NCBI GenBank assembly: GCA_030828385.1
Contig: JAURCS010000020.1
Span: 1 to 52,665, forward strand
Direction of reading: 5' to 3'
Length of the DNA stretch: 52,665 bases
Origin: Gammaproteobacteria bacterium
GTDB lineage: Bacteria; Pseudomonadota; Gammaproteobacteria; Pseudomonadales; Pseudohongiellaceae
Numbering within the stretch: position 1 is the first letter of the stretch; each line of letters starts with the position of its first letter. A program made the translations under genes and the position numbers. The notes under the pieces are model-generated. The model ran no database searches. It worked only from the letters and a program-made list of their open reading frames with translations, and had not been told where the DNA came from. Positions 36,984 through 45,726 of this stretch are shown one piece after another.

Positions 36984-37889
36984 TCAATGAATAAGGATAT
37001 CAGTCAAAGCACCATCGAGATCCGGAAAATCAAAACTGAATCCGGCTTGCAGTAGATTATGCGGCACAACACTCTGACCCATCAGTAGCAAACGCTCTCC
37101 CATTTCCCCAAAAATGGTTTTCACGACAAATGCGGGCAGCGAGAAAAGTGTTGGTCGGGAAATCACTTTACCAATAGTCTGGGTAAATTGTGTATTACTG
37201 ACGGTGCCCGGGGCGGTGAGATTAAACACACCACTGAGACTATTATCATCCACCAGGTAATGCACTGCCCTGATCACATCATTCACATGGACCCATGACA
37301 TATACTGTTGACCCGAGCCAATACGTCCGCCCAGGCCAAAGTAAAAAGGCGGCAGCATTCTTTTCAGCACGCCACCATTTTTTCCCAGCACAATACCAAG
37401 GCGGATAATGCATAAACGAATGCCCAGATCACCCACTGCAGCCGCCTCCTTTTCCCAGGCCTCACAAAGCGCATGGGAAAATTCCTCATGACAGGCAGAA
37501 TCTTCTGTCAGCGGTGTCTCATCATGGGCACCATACCAGCCGACGGCGGAAGCACTGATCATCACTTCAGGACGTTTTTCCAGCCGCGCAAGACACTTCA
37601 CCAGATGATTGGTCAGCCCAATACGGCTATCCAGTAATTGCTGTTTGCGTTTGGCACTCCAGCGTTTATCGGCAATGCCCTCTCCGCCCAGATTGATGAC
37701 AGCATCAAAACAGTCACTATTGTCGATAGCACTGAAGCTGCCGATATAGCGCACCTTTTCAGCAAAGGTCCCTTCATGCTTTTCGGGACGACGCGTCACT
37801 ACAACCGCCTCATGGCCCGCATTCACCAGTTGTGCCACCAACTGTTTACCAATGAAACCGGTACCGCCGGTAATTAGAAAGTTTGCCAC
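36984..37889 (-). CDS. TIGR01777 family NAD-dependent epimerase/dehydratase (YfcH-like)
   Basis: A 301-residue Rossmann protein of the atypical SDR39U1/YfcH group. It has the glycine motif FLITGGTGFIGKQLVAQL at residues 4-21, VINLGGEGIADKRWSAKRKQQL near 65, a catalytic-type SASAVGWYG, and the C-terminal DUF1731-like VVPHNLLQAGFSFDFPDLDGAL. Its reaction is unknown. The start is GTG at 37889 with AAGGAG seven bases upstream. The methyltransferase gene ends 41 bases upstream, so the two are likely cotranscribed. Confidence 0.88.
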   Translation of the reverse strand: MANFLITGGTGFIGKQLVAQLVNAGHEAVVVTRRPEKHEGTFAEKVRYIGSFSAIDNSDCFDAVINLGGEGIADKRWSAKRKQQLLDSRIGLTNHLVKCLARLEKRPEVMISASAVGWYGAHDETPLTEDSACHEEFSHALCEAWEKEAAAVGDLGIRLCIIRLGIVLGKNGGVLKRMLPPFYFGLGGRIGSGQQYMSWVHVNDVIRAVHYLVDDNSLSGVFNLTAPGTVSNTQFTQTIGKVISRPTLFSLPAFVVKTIFGEMGERLLLMGQSVVPHNLLQAGFSFDFPDLDGALTDILIH

Positions 37890-37930
37890 GCTACTACTCC
37901 TTGCCTATTGATGGTGTCAGCTAGTGTCGA

Positions 37931-38776
37931 TTAACAGCTGGCCTTTACCAGCCAGGCACAGCCTTCCAGTTCAACCCTGTTATCGTTGCTATAGCCACGC
38001 AGTAATTCAACCGCTTCCTGGTAAGCCTGTTGTTTTATCTCATCAGGTTGGTCAGCCAGTGCATCGCCAAGAAACAGCGCATCCATGACAAAGCGCGCAG
38101 CACTTTCCGGTGTCGCTTCGGCGCCACCTATTTGTTGCTTGCCACGCCACAGGGTTATCTCGAGATTCCTGAAGGAGGCGCTCTCGAGAATATCGCGCAG
38201 ATAATTCTGGTTACCAAAAGCAAATGGTCCCGGGGCATTAGGCACTGGTGCGGGTAATTCGACATACTTGCCGGCGATTGCCATTAGCTGACCGACCCAG
38301 GGTTGTTCTGTGGGCGGTCCCCAGCAGACAAAACTGATACGACCGCTTTCCTTGAGGAAACGACGCATATTTTGAAAAGCAGCATAGGGGTCTTCAAAAA
38401 ACATGACCCCAAAACGCGAAAACAGGACATCATAATCATTTACGCTACTGGTTGAAGCATCGTCACAGATAAAGTCGATATTCGATAAGCCAGATTCTGC
38501 CAGCCGTCGATTCGCGGTATCCACCAGGGTCTGGGAAAGGTCCAGACCCGTCACATGACCATCACCAATCTTGCGTGCAATATCAAAAGTTGTGGCGCCG
38601 CCGCCGCAACCAATATCAATAACCCGTTCGCCTGGCCGAAAAGCGGCATACTCAATAGCCGCAGCGCCAACCGGCGCAATCATGCCTTCAAACTGATCGA
38701 CATAGGTATTCCATTTTTCACCCATTTCGCCGGCCCAGCTGTCCGACTCCATTTCCTGAGGTAATTTATCTGTCAT
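37931..38776 (-). CDS. class I SAM-dependent methyltransferase
   Basis: A 281-residue methyltransferase of the UbiE/Methyltransf_11 kind. Motif I is VIDIGCGGGATTFDIARKIG near residue 54, followed by VTGLDLSQTLV, FICDDAST, and VLFSRFGVMFFEDPYAAFQN. The substrate is unknown. AGGAGA precedes the ATG by about seven bases. It is upstream of the YfcH-like gene in the same direction. Members of this group next to epimerase-like genes are not well characterised. Confidence 0.82.
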   Translation of the reverse strand: MTDKLPQEMESDSWAGEMGEKWNTYVDQFEGMIAPVGAAAIEYAAFRPGERVIDIGCGGGATTFDIARKIGDGHVTGLDLSQTLVDTANRRLAESGLSNIDFICDDASTSSVNDYDVLFSRFGVMFFEDPYAAFQNMRRFLKESGRISFVCWGPPTEQPWVGQLMAIAGKYVELPAPVPNAPGPFAFGNQNYLRDILESASFRNLEITLWRGKQQIGGAEATPESAARFVMDALFLGDALADQPDEIKQQAYQEAVELLRGYSNDNRVELEGCAWLVKASC

Positions 38777-38944
38777 CTTGTTCTCCTGTTAACAGTTTTT
38801 GTCTGCCATCAGCCAGACTTGCTCACCATCACATGGATTGGCATTTTTCCGCAAACTCAGCAGGAAGGCCAGCAGGTTCATGCCGGCAAACAAAGTTTTC
38901 ATAGTAATAGATAAAGCAGATTGGTAGTCAGGTTGAATTTCAGA

Positions 38945-38973
38945 TAAAAAAAGCAGGCCAACAACCTGCTTTT
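38945..38973. terminator. rho-independent terminator of the DUF1820 gene
   Basis: A 9-bp stem AAAAGCAGG (38949-38957) with CCTGCTTTT (38965-38973) and a 7-base loop, followed on the minus strand by a run of seven T (38951-38945). It lies 24 bases after the DUF1820 stop. The T-run TTTT on the plus side is shorter, so it could also work in the other direction. Confidence 0.8.
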
Positions 38974-38997
38974 AATCTGAAAATTCATCGATCAATA

Positions 38998-39342
38998 TTA
39001 TTTATCCGGCGTTTTTGCCTGGGGTGAAATCAGGGTGGGAAATGGTGAAACATTATCACCTTTGCTGATTTTGCTGACCCCTTCCTTTTCCACTTCATCA
39101 ATACGAATAATGGCCTGCATGGGAATGAAACTCCGCTTAACTCCGGCAAATTCGGCCTTCAGTTTTTCCTCGCTGGGATCAACCACAAGCTGGGAGCGTT
39201 CGCCAAAAATATAATCTTCTATTTCTATGAAGCCATAAAGATCGCTGGAATACACCTGCTTGGCAAAGACTTCGTATATCTCGCCTTTGTTAAGGAAGGA
39301 AATTTTATAGATTTCTGTCGGTTCTTTTGTGGAATTAGCCAT
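38998..39342 (-). CDS. DUF1820 family protein
   Basis: A 114-residue protein of unknown function. The core EIYKISFLNKGEIYEVFAKQVYSSDLYGFIEIEDYIFGE (residues 10-48), then LVVDPSEEKLKAEFAGVKRSFIPMQAIIRIDEV, matches DUF1820. It sits head-to-head with miaB, as in Pseudomonas-type genomes. A strong terminator follows. It is a small soluble beta-rich domain. Confidence 0.88.
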   Translation of the reverse strand: MANSTKEPTEIYKISFLNKGEIYEVFAKQVYSSDLYGFIEIEDYIFGERSQLVVDPSEEKLKAEFAGVKRSFIPMQAIIRIDEVEKEGVSKISKGDNVSPFPTLISPQAKTPDK

Positions 39343-39411
39343 TGTTGCCTGCTACCTGATGGGTTAACGCTTGCTAATATCAGGCTTTTTTCTCCGATTT
39401 CAAGGGCAGTG

Positions 39412-39471
39412 TAACGACTTTAGGCATAAGTAACGACTTTTCTAGAGAGTTTTTCCTGATACCGCTATAAT
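39412..39471 (+). promoter_or_regulatory. miaB promoter region with direct repeats
   Basis: TAACGACTTT occurs at 39412-39421 and 39431-39440 (19 bases apart), upstream of a perfect -10 TATAAT at 39466-39471. No good -35 box is present, so the repeats may bind an activator. Transcription would start about 55 bases before the miaB ATG. Confidence 0.4.
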
Positions 39472-39534
39472 CCGCCCTCTTTTCGGCAAGTCCCCTTGCC
39501 AGACCGGCTAATTAATACGTAACAAGACAAGCTT

Positions 39535-40857
39535 ATGGCGCAGAAAGTATTTATCAAAACCCATGGTTGCCAGATGAACGAGTACGACTCCGCGCGTATG
39601 TTCGACCTGTTGCATGAAAATCGCGATATGGAGCGTGTCGACACCCCGGAAGAAGCCGACCTGCTTTTGCTAAATACTTGTTCTATAAGGGAAAAAGCTC
39701 AGGAAAAAGTATTTCATCAACTGGGCCGCTGGCGCGAACTGAAAAAGTTAAAACCAGGCATGAAGATCGCCGTGGGTGGCTGTGTTGCCAGCCAGGAAGG
39801 CGAAATGATCGGCAAACGGGCGCCCTATGTCGATGTGGTCTTTGGTCCACAGACCCTGCATCGCCTGCCGGAACTGCTGGATGCCTCGGGCGGTAGCAAA
39901 CCTGTTGTGGATATCAGTTTTCCTGAAATTGAAAAATTTGACCGCCTGCCTGAGCCTACTGTATCGGAATGTCAGGCATTTCTGACAATTCAGGAAGGCT
40001 GCAGCAAATACTGTTCTTTTTGCGTGGTGCCCTATACCCGTGGCGAAGAAGTTAGCCGGCCTCTGGATGATATTCTGGCCGAAGCCGTCCACCTGGCAGA
40101 GCAGGGAGTAAGGGAAGTAAACCTGCTGGGCCAGAACGTCAATGCCTACCGCGGACTCAGTCATGATGGCGAAATCATCGACATGGCAACCCTGGTGACT
40201 TATATCGCCGCCATAGACGGTATCGATCGCATCCGCTACACCACCTCTCATCCAGTGGAATTCAATCAGAATCTGATCGACACCTATGACAGTGTGCCGG
40301 AACTGGTCAGTCATCTGCATCTGCCAGTTCAGCATGGCTCCGACCGCATACTGGCCCTGATGAAGCGTAATCACACCGTGCTGGAATACAAATCCATTAT
40401 CAGGAAACTACGGGGCATCCGACCCAACATCAGTATTTCATCGGACTTCATCATTGGCTTTCCGGGCGAAACCGAAAAGGATTTTGAAGACACCATGAAC
40501 CTGATCAATGAGATTGGCTTCGACCACAGTTTCAGTTTCATCTATAGCGCTCGCCCGGGCACCCCGGCGGCGGAACTCTTCGATGACACACCAATGGAAG
40601 TGAAAAAACAGCGTCTGGCTATTTTGCAGACTCGAATATTGCAGCATGCGGCGACTATCAGTGAAGCCATGGTGGGTACTATTGAACCGGTGCTGGTCAC
40701 CGGGGTCTCGAAGAAAGATCCAGGCGAGCTGCAGGGCCGTACTGAAAACAACCGCGTGGTTAATTTTCGGGCAGAGTCCAACGCCATCATTGGCCAGATC
40801 GTTGACATGAAAATAGCCGCGGCACTGCCAAATTCACTGCGCGGTGAACTGGTTTAA
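39535..40857 (+). CDS. miaB: tRNA-2-methylthio-N6-dimethylallyladenosine synthase MiaB
   Basis: MiaB is a radical-SAM methylthiotransferase that converts i6A37 to ms2i6A37 in tRNAs reading UNN codons, using two [4Fe-4S] clusters. The 440-residue protein has the auxiliary-cluster cysteines Cys12 (GCQMN), Cys49 (NTCSIREKA) and Cys83 (GGCVA) in the N-terminal UPF0004 domain, the radical-SAM motif Cys156/160/163 (CSKYCSFC), and a C-terminal TRAM domain (about 380-440). It starts the miaB-phoH-ybeY-corC-lnt cluster. MiaE at 6.9 kb acts on its product. Confidence 0.96.
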   Translation: MAQKVFIKTHGCQMNEYDSARMFDLLHENRDMERVDTPEEADLLLLNTCSIREKAQEKVFHQLGRWRELKKLKPGMKIAVGGCVASQEGEMIGKRAPYVDVVFGPQTLHRLPELLDASGGSKPVVDISFPEIEKFDRLPEPTVSECQAFLTIQEGCSKYCSFCVVPYTRGEEVSRPLDDILAEAVHLAEQGVREVNLLGQNVNAYRGLSHDGEIIDMATLVTYIAAIDGIDRIRYTTSHPVEFNQNLIDTYDSVPELVSHLHLPVQHGSDRILALMKRNHTVLEYKSIIRKLRGIRPNISISSDFIIGFPGETEKDFEDTMNLINEIGFDHSFSFIYSARPGTPAAELFDDTPMEVKKQRLAILQTRILQHAATISEAMVGTIEPVLVTGVSKKDPGELQGRTENNRVVNFRAESNAIIGQIVDMKIAAALPNSLRGELV

Positions 40858-41029
40858 TCCATTTCAGTCAGTAGCCATAACCAACGATGGCGCTATTTTG
40901 TGCATCCTGACGACCTCGTGAGCAGGCCACCTGATCGATATTTCAATATATTCTTATATATAACAGCATATTAGAGAAATTGAATAAAATTTGGACTGCC
41001 TAAAAATTAATACAAAATTCGTATTCAAT

Positions 41030-41038
41030 TGGTATACT
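41030..41038 (+). promoter_or_regulatory. extended -10 promoter candidate for phoH-ybeY-corC-lnt
   Basis: TGGTATACT fits an extended -10 (TGn plus TATACT at 41033-41038) without a clear -35. Transcription would start near 41045, which rules out the in-frame ATG at 40991 as the phoH start on this transcript and supports 41081. Confidence 0.4.
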
Positions 41039-41080
41039 CTTCCCATATTTACTGCCTTTGGAGGGCTGTTTTCTCACTAC

Positions 41081-42202
41081 ATGACTAGTCAAAACCTTTC
41101 CCAGCGTCTGGTGCTGGAACCCGAAAACCCCCAACGTCTTGCTAACCTTTGCGGACGCCTTAATGAACACCTGAAACAGATAGAAAAACGCCTGCTGGTG
41201 AAAATCAAAAATCGGGGTAGTGAGTTCATGGTGACCGGCGCTCCCGAAGCGGTAAAAAGCACCTCCAGTATCATCCGTCAATTGTATGTAATGACCCAGA
41301 ATTCACAGAACCTGGCACCGGATAATATTCATATGGCTATTCAGGAAGGCATCAATATCGCGGCTCAGGAAAACTCAACTGCTGAAAATACCCCCAGCAC
41401 AGAACAAACCGCAGGCGATAACAATGAGGACAATAACGACGAATTCTTGATATTGCGCACCCCCAAGGCCTCGGTAAAACCCAGAGGTCAAAACCAGAAC
41501 AATTATGTGCGCGACATCGTGCGTCATGACATTAATTTCGGCATTGGCCCCGCCGGGACCGGCAAAACCTATCTGGCAGTTGCCTGCGCGGTAGAAGCCC
41601 TGATCAAGGAACAGATCAGCCGCATTCTGCTGGTGCGCCCTGCGGTTGAAGCGGGTGAAAAACTTGGCTTCCTGCCAGGCGATCTGAGCCAGAAAGTAGA
41701 CCCCTACCTGCGCCCCTTGTATGACGCGCTCTATGAAATGCTTGGCTTTGAACGTGTGGGTCGTCTAATTGAGAAAAATGTTATCGAAGTAGCGCCGCTT
41801 GCCTATATGCGCGGACGCACGCTGAACAATGCCTTTATCATTCTCGATGAAAGCCAGAATACAACCACCTCACAAATGAAAATGTTTCTGACCCGTATCG
41901 GCTTTGGCTCCACTGCGGTGATCACCGGCGATGTAACCCAGATTGATCTACCTAAGGGCGCAGGCAGTGGTCTGGTTCAGGCCAGTAAAATATTGGAAAA
42001 CGTGGACGGGGTAAGTTTTACCTACTTCAAGTCCAGAGATGTCGTCAGACACCCGATAGTACAGCAGGTTGTTGAAGCCTATGATGCCCATGATCGACAG
42101 TCCATAACTGAGCTCAACTCTGAGTCCAGCTCTTTACAGAACTCTTCACAAACCTCCTCACAAACCAAGGAAAGTGATCGTTTCAATGAACGTGACCATT
42201 GA
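41081..42202 (+). CDS. ybeZ: PhoH family ATPase (YbeZ)
   Basis: A 373-residue PhoH-type P-loop ATPase linked to RNA and ribosome metabolism through YbeY. The N-terminal KH-like part (residues 1-70) leads to Walker A GPAGTGKT (156-163), LLVRPAVEAGEKLGFLPGD, a PLAYMRGRTLNNAFIILDESQN Walker B block and GFGSTAVITGDVTQIDLP. A GGAGGG lies 15 bases before ATG 41081, rather far. An earlier in-frame start at 40991 overlaps the predicted promoter. The Ser/Gln-rich C-terminal tail is longer than usual. Its end overlaps the start of ybeY. Confidence 0.93.
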   Translation: MTSQNLSQRLVLEPENPQRLANLCGRLNEHLKQIEKRLLVKIKNRGSEFMVTGAPEAVKSTSSIIRQLYVMTQNSQNLAPDNIHMAIQEGINIAAQENSTAENTPSTEQTAGDNNEDNNDEFLILRTPKASVKPRGQNQNNYVRDIVRHDINFGIGPAGTGKTYLAVACAVEALIKEQISRILLVRPAVEAGEKLGFLPGDLSQKVDPYLRPLYDALYEMLGFERVGRLIEKNVIEVAPLAYMRGRTLNNAFIILDESQNTTTSQMKMFLTRIGFGSTAVITGDVTQIDLPKGAGSGLVQASKILENVDGVSFTYFKSRDVVRHPIVQQVVEAYDAHDRQSITELNSESSSLQNSSQTSSQTKESDRFNERDH

Positions 42203-42677
42203 GTTGATGAACGCCAGCACCGAATACATACTCCCCTCACAACAGGAATTTCAACGCTGGTCTGAAGCCGCACTGAAAGCTGTGCCCTGCGCCAGCGATG
42301 ATGCCATTGCTGAAAATACCGAGCTGAGTATTCGCATTGTTGACGAGAGTGAGTCCGCCAGCCTGAACGAAACCTACCGGCACAAAAAAGGCCCCACCAA
42401 TATCCTGTCTTTTCCCTGTTCCGGCGTTCCAGGCACTGATATCAACCTGCTTGGTGACCTGGCTATTTGTGCTGCGCTGGTAAAACAGGAAGCAGCACAA
42501 CAGTCTAAATCCGTTGAATCGCACTGGGCCCATCTCACTGTACACGGCGTGTTACATTTGCAGGGTTTTGACCACGAGGAAGCCGCTGCAGCTGAAGAGA
42601 TGGAAACACTGGAAATCAATATTATGAATACACTGGGCTATACCGATCCATACCAGGAAATAAAAGGCGATGAGTGA
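42186..42677 (+). CDS. ybeY: endoribonuclease YbeY
   Basis: A 163-residue zinc-dependent RNase for 16S rRNA 3' maturation and ribosome quality control. The metal motif HGVLHLQGFDH (HxxxHxxxxxH) is intact, preceded by NETYRHKKGPTNILSFP and DINLLGDLAI, as in all YbeY proteins. Start at 42186 chosen by family length; an in-frame ATG at 42174 would add four residues. It overlaps the end of phoH by 17 bases and the start of corC by 8 bases, so the three are translationally coupled. Confidence 0.93.
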   Translation: MNVTIELMNASTEYILPSQQEFQRWSEAALKAVPCASDDAIAENTELSIRIVDESESASLNETYRHKKGPTNILSFPCSGVPGTDINLLGDLAICAALVKQEAAQQSKSVESHWAHLTVHGVLHLQGFDHEEAAAAEEMETLEINIMNTLGYTDPYQEIKGDE

Positions 42678-43530
42678 CGACCAATCTAGTAGCGATTCGG
42701 GAAACTCTTCCTGGATCGGTAAACTGACAAACATGTTCACAGACCAGGTGGATGACACCAAGAGTCTGGTCACCTTTCTACGCAAGGCAGAACAAAACCA
42801 GGTCATTGATGCCGATGGACTCAGCATCATTGAGGGGGCCCTGCAGGTCACAGACATGCAGGTGAGGGAAATTATGATTCCCCGTTCACAGGTCGCCACT
42901 ATCGACATAACTGATTCTCCCGATGAAATTATTCCCAAGGTAATACAGGCCGGACACTCCCGCTTCCCGGTGATCGGCGAAAGCAAGGATGATGTGGTGG
43001 GCATATTACTCGCCAAGGATTTGCTGGAACTGGTATTGATCAGTGACCAGCGCAAATTCAATCTTAAAGATGTACTGCGTCCGGCGATTTATGTGCCCGA
43101 ATCAAAACGCCTGAATATCCTGCTCAAGGAGTTTCGCGAGAACAGAAATCATATGGCCATTGTTATCGACGAATACGGAGGCCTTGGTGGTGTTGTCACC
43201 ATCGAAGATGTACTGGAACAGATTGTTGGCGAAATTGAAGATGAATTCGATGTCGATGAAGAGGACTATATCAAGGTCTACGACAAGGACAGTTATACCA
43301 TCAAGGCCCTCACCCCTATTGAAGACTTTAATACTTTTTTCCACAGCAATCTGCCGGATGATGAGTTTGATACCATTGGTGGTCTGGTGGTCAATCAATT
43401 TCGCCATATCCCGCAACGTGACGAAAGCGTCGGCATAGGCCCCTATATGTTCAAGGTGTTAAGTGCAGATAATCGCCAGATCAGGCTGTTGCTGGTGACG
43501 ACCCTTTTTGTAGCCGGTTCTGACGGCTGA
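42670..43530 (+). CDS. corC: CorC/YbeX-type CBS-domain protein
   Basis: A 286-residue cytoplasmic protein with two CBS domains (about residues 65-185: REIMIPRSQVATID, then HSRFPVIGESKDDVVGILLAKDLL and FRENRNHMAIVIDEYGGLGGVVTIEDVLEQIVGEI) and a C-terminal CorC_HlyC domain (about 205-285). Named for magnesium and cobalt efflux, though YbeX now also has a role in ribosome metabolism, matching its place between ybeY and lnt. No membrane helix. Starts inside the end of ybeY; lnt starts 5 bases after it. Confidence 0.93.
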   Translation: MSDDQSSSDSGNSSWIGKLTNMFTDQVDDTKSLVTFLRKAEQNQVIDADGLSIIEGALQVTDMQVREIMIPRSQVATIDITDSPDEIIPKVIQAGHSRFPVIGESKDDVVGILLAKDLLELVLISDQRKFNLKDVLRPAIYVPESKRLNILLKEFRENRNHMAIVIDEYGGLGGVVTIEDVLEQIVGEIEDEFDVDEEDYIKVYDKDSYTIKALTPIEDFNTFFHSNLPDDEFDTIGGLVVNQFRHIPQRDESVGIGPYMFKVLSADNRQIRLLLVTTLFVAGSDG

Positions 43531-43535
43531 CAAGC

Positions 43536-45113
43536 ATGACTGAAACCGGTTCGGAACCAGTCCTGTCTACCCATGCCGTCGGCTTCAGCCCTTCCCTGCC
43601 GGGACGCTGCATGATTGCCCTGCTTAGTGGCGCCATCGGCCCACTGGCGTTTAGTCCCAATCATATGTGGCTGATTGGTTTTGTCTCGGTAATGGGTTTT
43701 TATGTTGCCCTGAAATTTGCCAGCCCACGGCAAGGTGCAATTACTGGCTGGTTTTTTGGTCTGGGCTTCTTTGGCGTTGGCGCATCCTGGGTCTTCGTCA
43801 GCATCAATGTCTATGGCAATGCCGGCGAACTGCTGGCTGGCTTTCTGACTTTTCTTTTTGTTGCGGGACTCGCCCTGCTGTATTCACTGCAAAGCTGGCT
43901 CAACCAACGGTTTTTCCATGCATCATTTTATATGTTCGGTTTTGCCGCCCTTTGGGTACTCGGGGAATGGTTTCGCAGCTGGTTTCTCACCGGCTTCCCC
44001 TGGTTATATATGGGATATCCCCACATTCAATCCAGCTTTTCCGGACTTGCTCCAATTTTTGGCGTGCTGTCTATCAGCCTGGTCGTGGCGCTGTCTGGAG
44101 CCGGCTTTGGTGAAATGTTTCTGATCTGGCAGCGCCATGATGAAAGAAAAGCCTATACCGTTGCCCGCTCCTATATCCCTACCGGCCTGTTTTTTATCTG
44201 GATAGCCGCCGGACTTAGTGGAAAATTGACCTGGGTAGAGCCTGTAGAGAACGGAATTATTGACGTCGGCCTGGTGCAGGCAAATATAGATCAGGGACAA
44301 AAATTTGATGCCGCCTTTATTGCACAAAACCTGGATCGTTACGAACAACTCAGTGACTCACTTTGGGATGCCGATGTCATAGTCTGGCCGGAAACGGCTA
44401 TTCCCTATGTGGCAGGTCGCTCGAATCGCGTACTGGACTTTTTTGAAAACAAGGCCCGCGCCACCAATACCACCCTGGTCACCGGCATTTTCGGCGAGAC
44501 ACAAGCCGGCCTGCATAACAGTATTACCAGCCTGGGGAATGGCGAGGGAATTTATCACAAACAAAAACTGGTGCCGTTTGGTGAATACGTTCCCATGCGC
44601 GCTGTGTTCTCAACCTTACTAAAAGTTTTTGACTTGCCCATGTCTTCACTTGTACCCGGTCCTTCCGACCAGGCCATGCTGAGCGCAGGTCCCTATACTT
44701 TGGCGTCGTTTATTTGTTATGAAGTGGTGTACCCTGACTTTGTTCGTCAGGGTGCAAAAACATCAGACTTCATGGTGACCATCAGCAACGACACCTGGTT
44801 CGGCTCATCCTGGGGACCACTGCAGCATCTTGAAATGGCTGCCATGCGCGCACTTGAAAATGGCCGTTACCTGGTTCGCGCTACCAACAATGGCGTTTCT
44901 GCCATCATCAATGAGAAAGGAATTATCGTCGCGCAAACTGGGCAGTTCAGCGCTGAAGTATTACGTGGTGAAGTTCAGGTGTTTTCCGGGCGCACGCCCT
45001 TTTCCTACTGGGGTTCCTGGCCAATCCTGCTTTTATGCGCAGGCTTGCTTGTGTTTGTCCGCCGTGTTCCGGCTACCGTTCCTGCCTTTCTCGAAAATCT
45101 GAAAAATCGCTAG
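43536..45113 (+). CDS. lnt: apolipoprotein N-acyltransferase
   Basis: Lnt adds the third acyl chain to lipoproteins at the inner membrane. The 525-residue protein has about six N-terminal transmembrane helices plus one at the end (about 485-505) around a periplasmic nitrilase domain. The catalytic triad is Glu286 (WPETAIPY), Lys344 (QKLVPFGEYVP) and Cys394 (FICYEVVYPD). NDTWFGSSWGPLQHLEMA and NNGVSAIINEKG are further signatures. It is the last gene of the phoH-ybeY-corC-lnt block. The lipoproteins in this window (M16 protease, DUF3833) would be its substrates. Confidence 0.95.
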   Translation: MTETGSEPVLSTHAVGFSPSLPGRCMIALLSGAIGPLAFSPNHMWLIGFVSVMGFYVALKFASPRQGAITGWFFGLGFFGVGASWVFVSINVYGNAGELLAGFLTFLFVAGLALLYSLQSWLNQRFFHASFYMFGFAALWVLGEWFRSWFLTGFPWLYMGYPHIQSSFSGLAPIFGVLSISLVVALSGAGFGEMFLIWQRHDERKAYTVARSYIPTGLFFIWIAAGLSGKLTWVEPVENGIIDVGLVQANIDQGQKFDAAFIAQNLDRYEQLSDSLWDADVIVWPETAIPYVAGRSNRVLDFFENKARATNTTLVTGIFGETQAGLHNSITSLGNGEGIYHKQKLVPFGEYVPMRAVFSTLLKVFDLPMSSLVPGPSDQAMLSAGPYTLASFICYEVVYPDFVRQGAKTSDFMVTISNDTWFGSSWGPLQHLEMAAMRALENGRYLVRATNNGVSAIINEKGIIVAQTGQFSAEVLRGEVQVFSGRTPFSYWGSWPILLLCAGLLVFVRRVPATVPAFLENLKNR

Positions 45114-45129
45114 CACAATAAACCGGTCT

Positions 45130-45342
45130 TTACTGACCTGATACGCCGGAATATACAAGATCATCATCTGCCGGTGTGCGATACCACTGCTCGGCATAGA
45201 AACTATTGATTACTGTACTTTCAATATCATCACTGATATAAATCACATACATGAACGGCCAGCACCGTAATAATGCATCAGTACCTTGGTCAGACAACAG
45301 CTTTAGCTCGTGATTAGCCAAAGTAATGTTTACGGTGGTCAT
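45130..45342 (-). CDS. small hypothetical protein, doubtful
   Basis: A 70-residue reading frame converging on lnt (MTTVNITLANHELKLLS at the start, then RCWPFMYVIYISDD). I do not recognise it. There is no ribosome-binding site ahead of the ATG and it lies at the edge of an AT-rich, decayed region, so it may be a remnant. Confidence 0.3.
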   Translation of the reverse strand: MTTVNITLANHELKLLSDQGTDALLRCWPFMYVIYISDDIESTVINSFYAEQWYRTPADDDLVYSGVSGQ

Positions 45343-45726
45343 AAAATGGGCTTAAACTTCTTCTATATCATTTCTGACATTGGCATAAGCTGATAATAAG
45401 GAACTGGTATATTTAAATATTCCTATATCATCTTCTTTATCAAAATTATTGAAATAAGAATGCCATTAATTTTAGGTATATATTTGCTGATAAAAATATT
45501 TAAAGTTTCTGCACGATTAGACTTTTCTGGCAGGTTTGAAAGATATACATTCTATCCAATTGATTGTCGCAGATGACATTAATGGCAAATTAGAGTCCCT
45601 AGAAAAGCAACCTGCTTTTTGTTATCACTATGACGTGGCAACTCCGCCGAACACTCAAAATCGGCTTTTCTAACGTGCTGGTGATTATCTATCCTGTTCA
45701 ATTCAGCCTGAAAATAGCCATTTTCA
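45343..45726. other. AT-rich gene-free stretch with possible coding remnants
   Basis: No intact gene. On the minus strand, short pieces read like protein but in different frames (for example NLPEKSNRAETLNIFISKY and KYTSSLLSAYANVRNDIEEV), separated by stops. They may be remains of a gene that once preceded or followed the broken response regulator. I cannot name a family. Confidence 0.3.
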
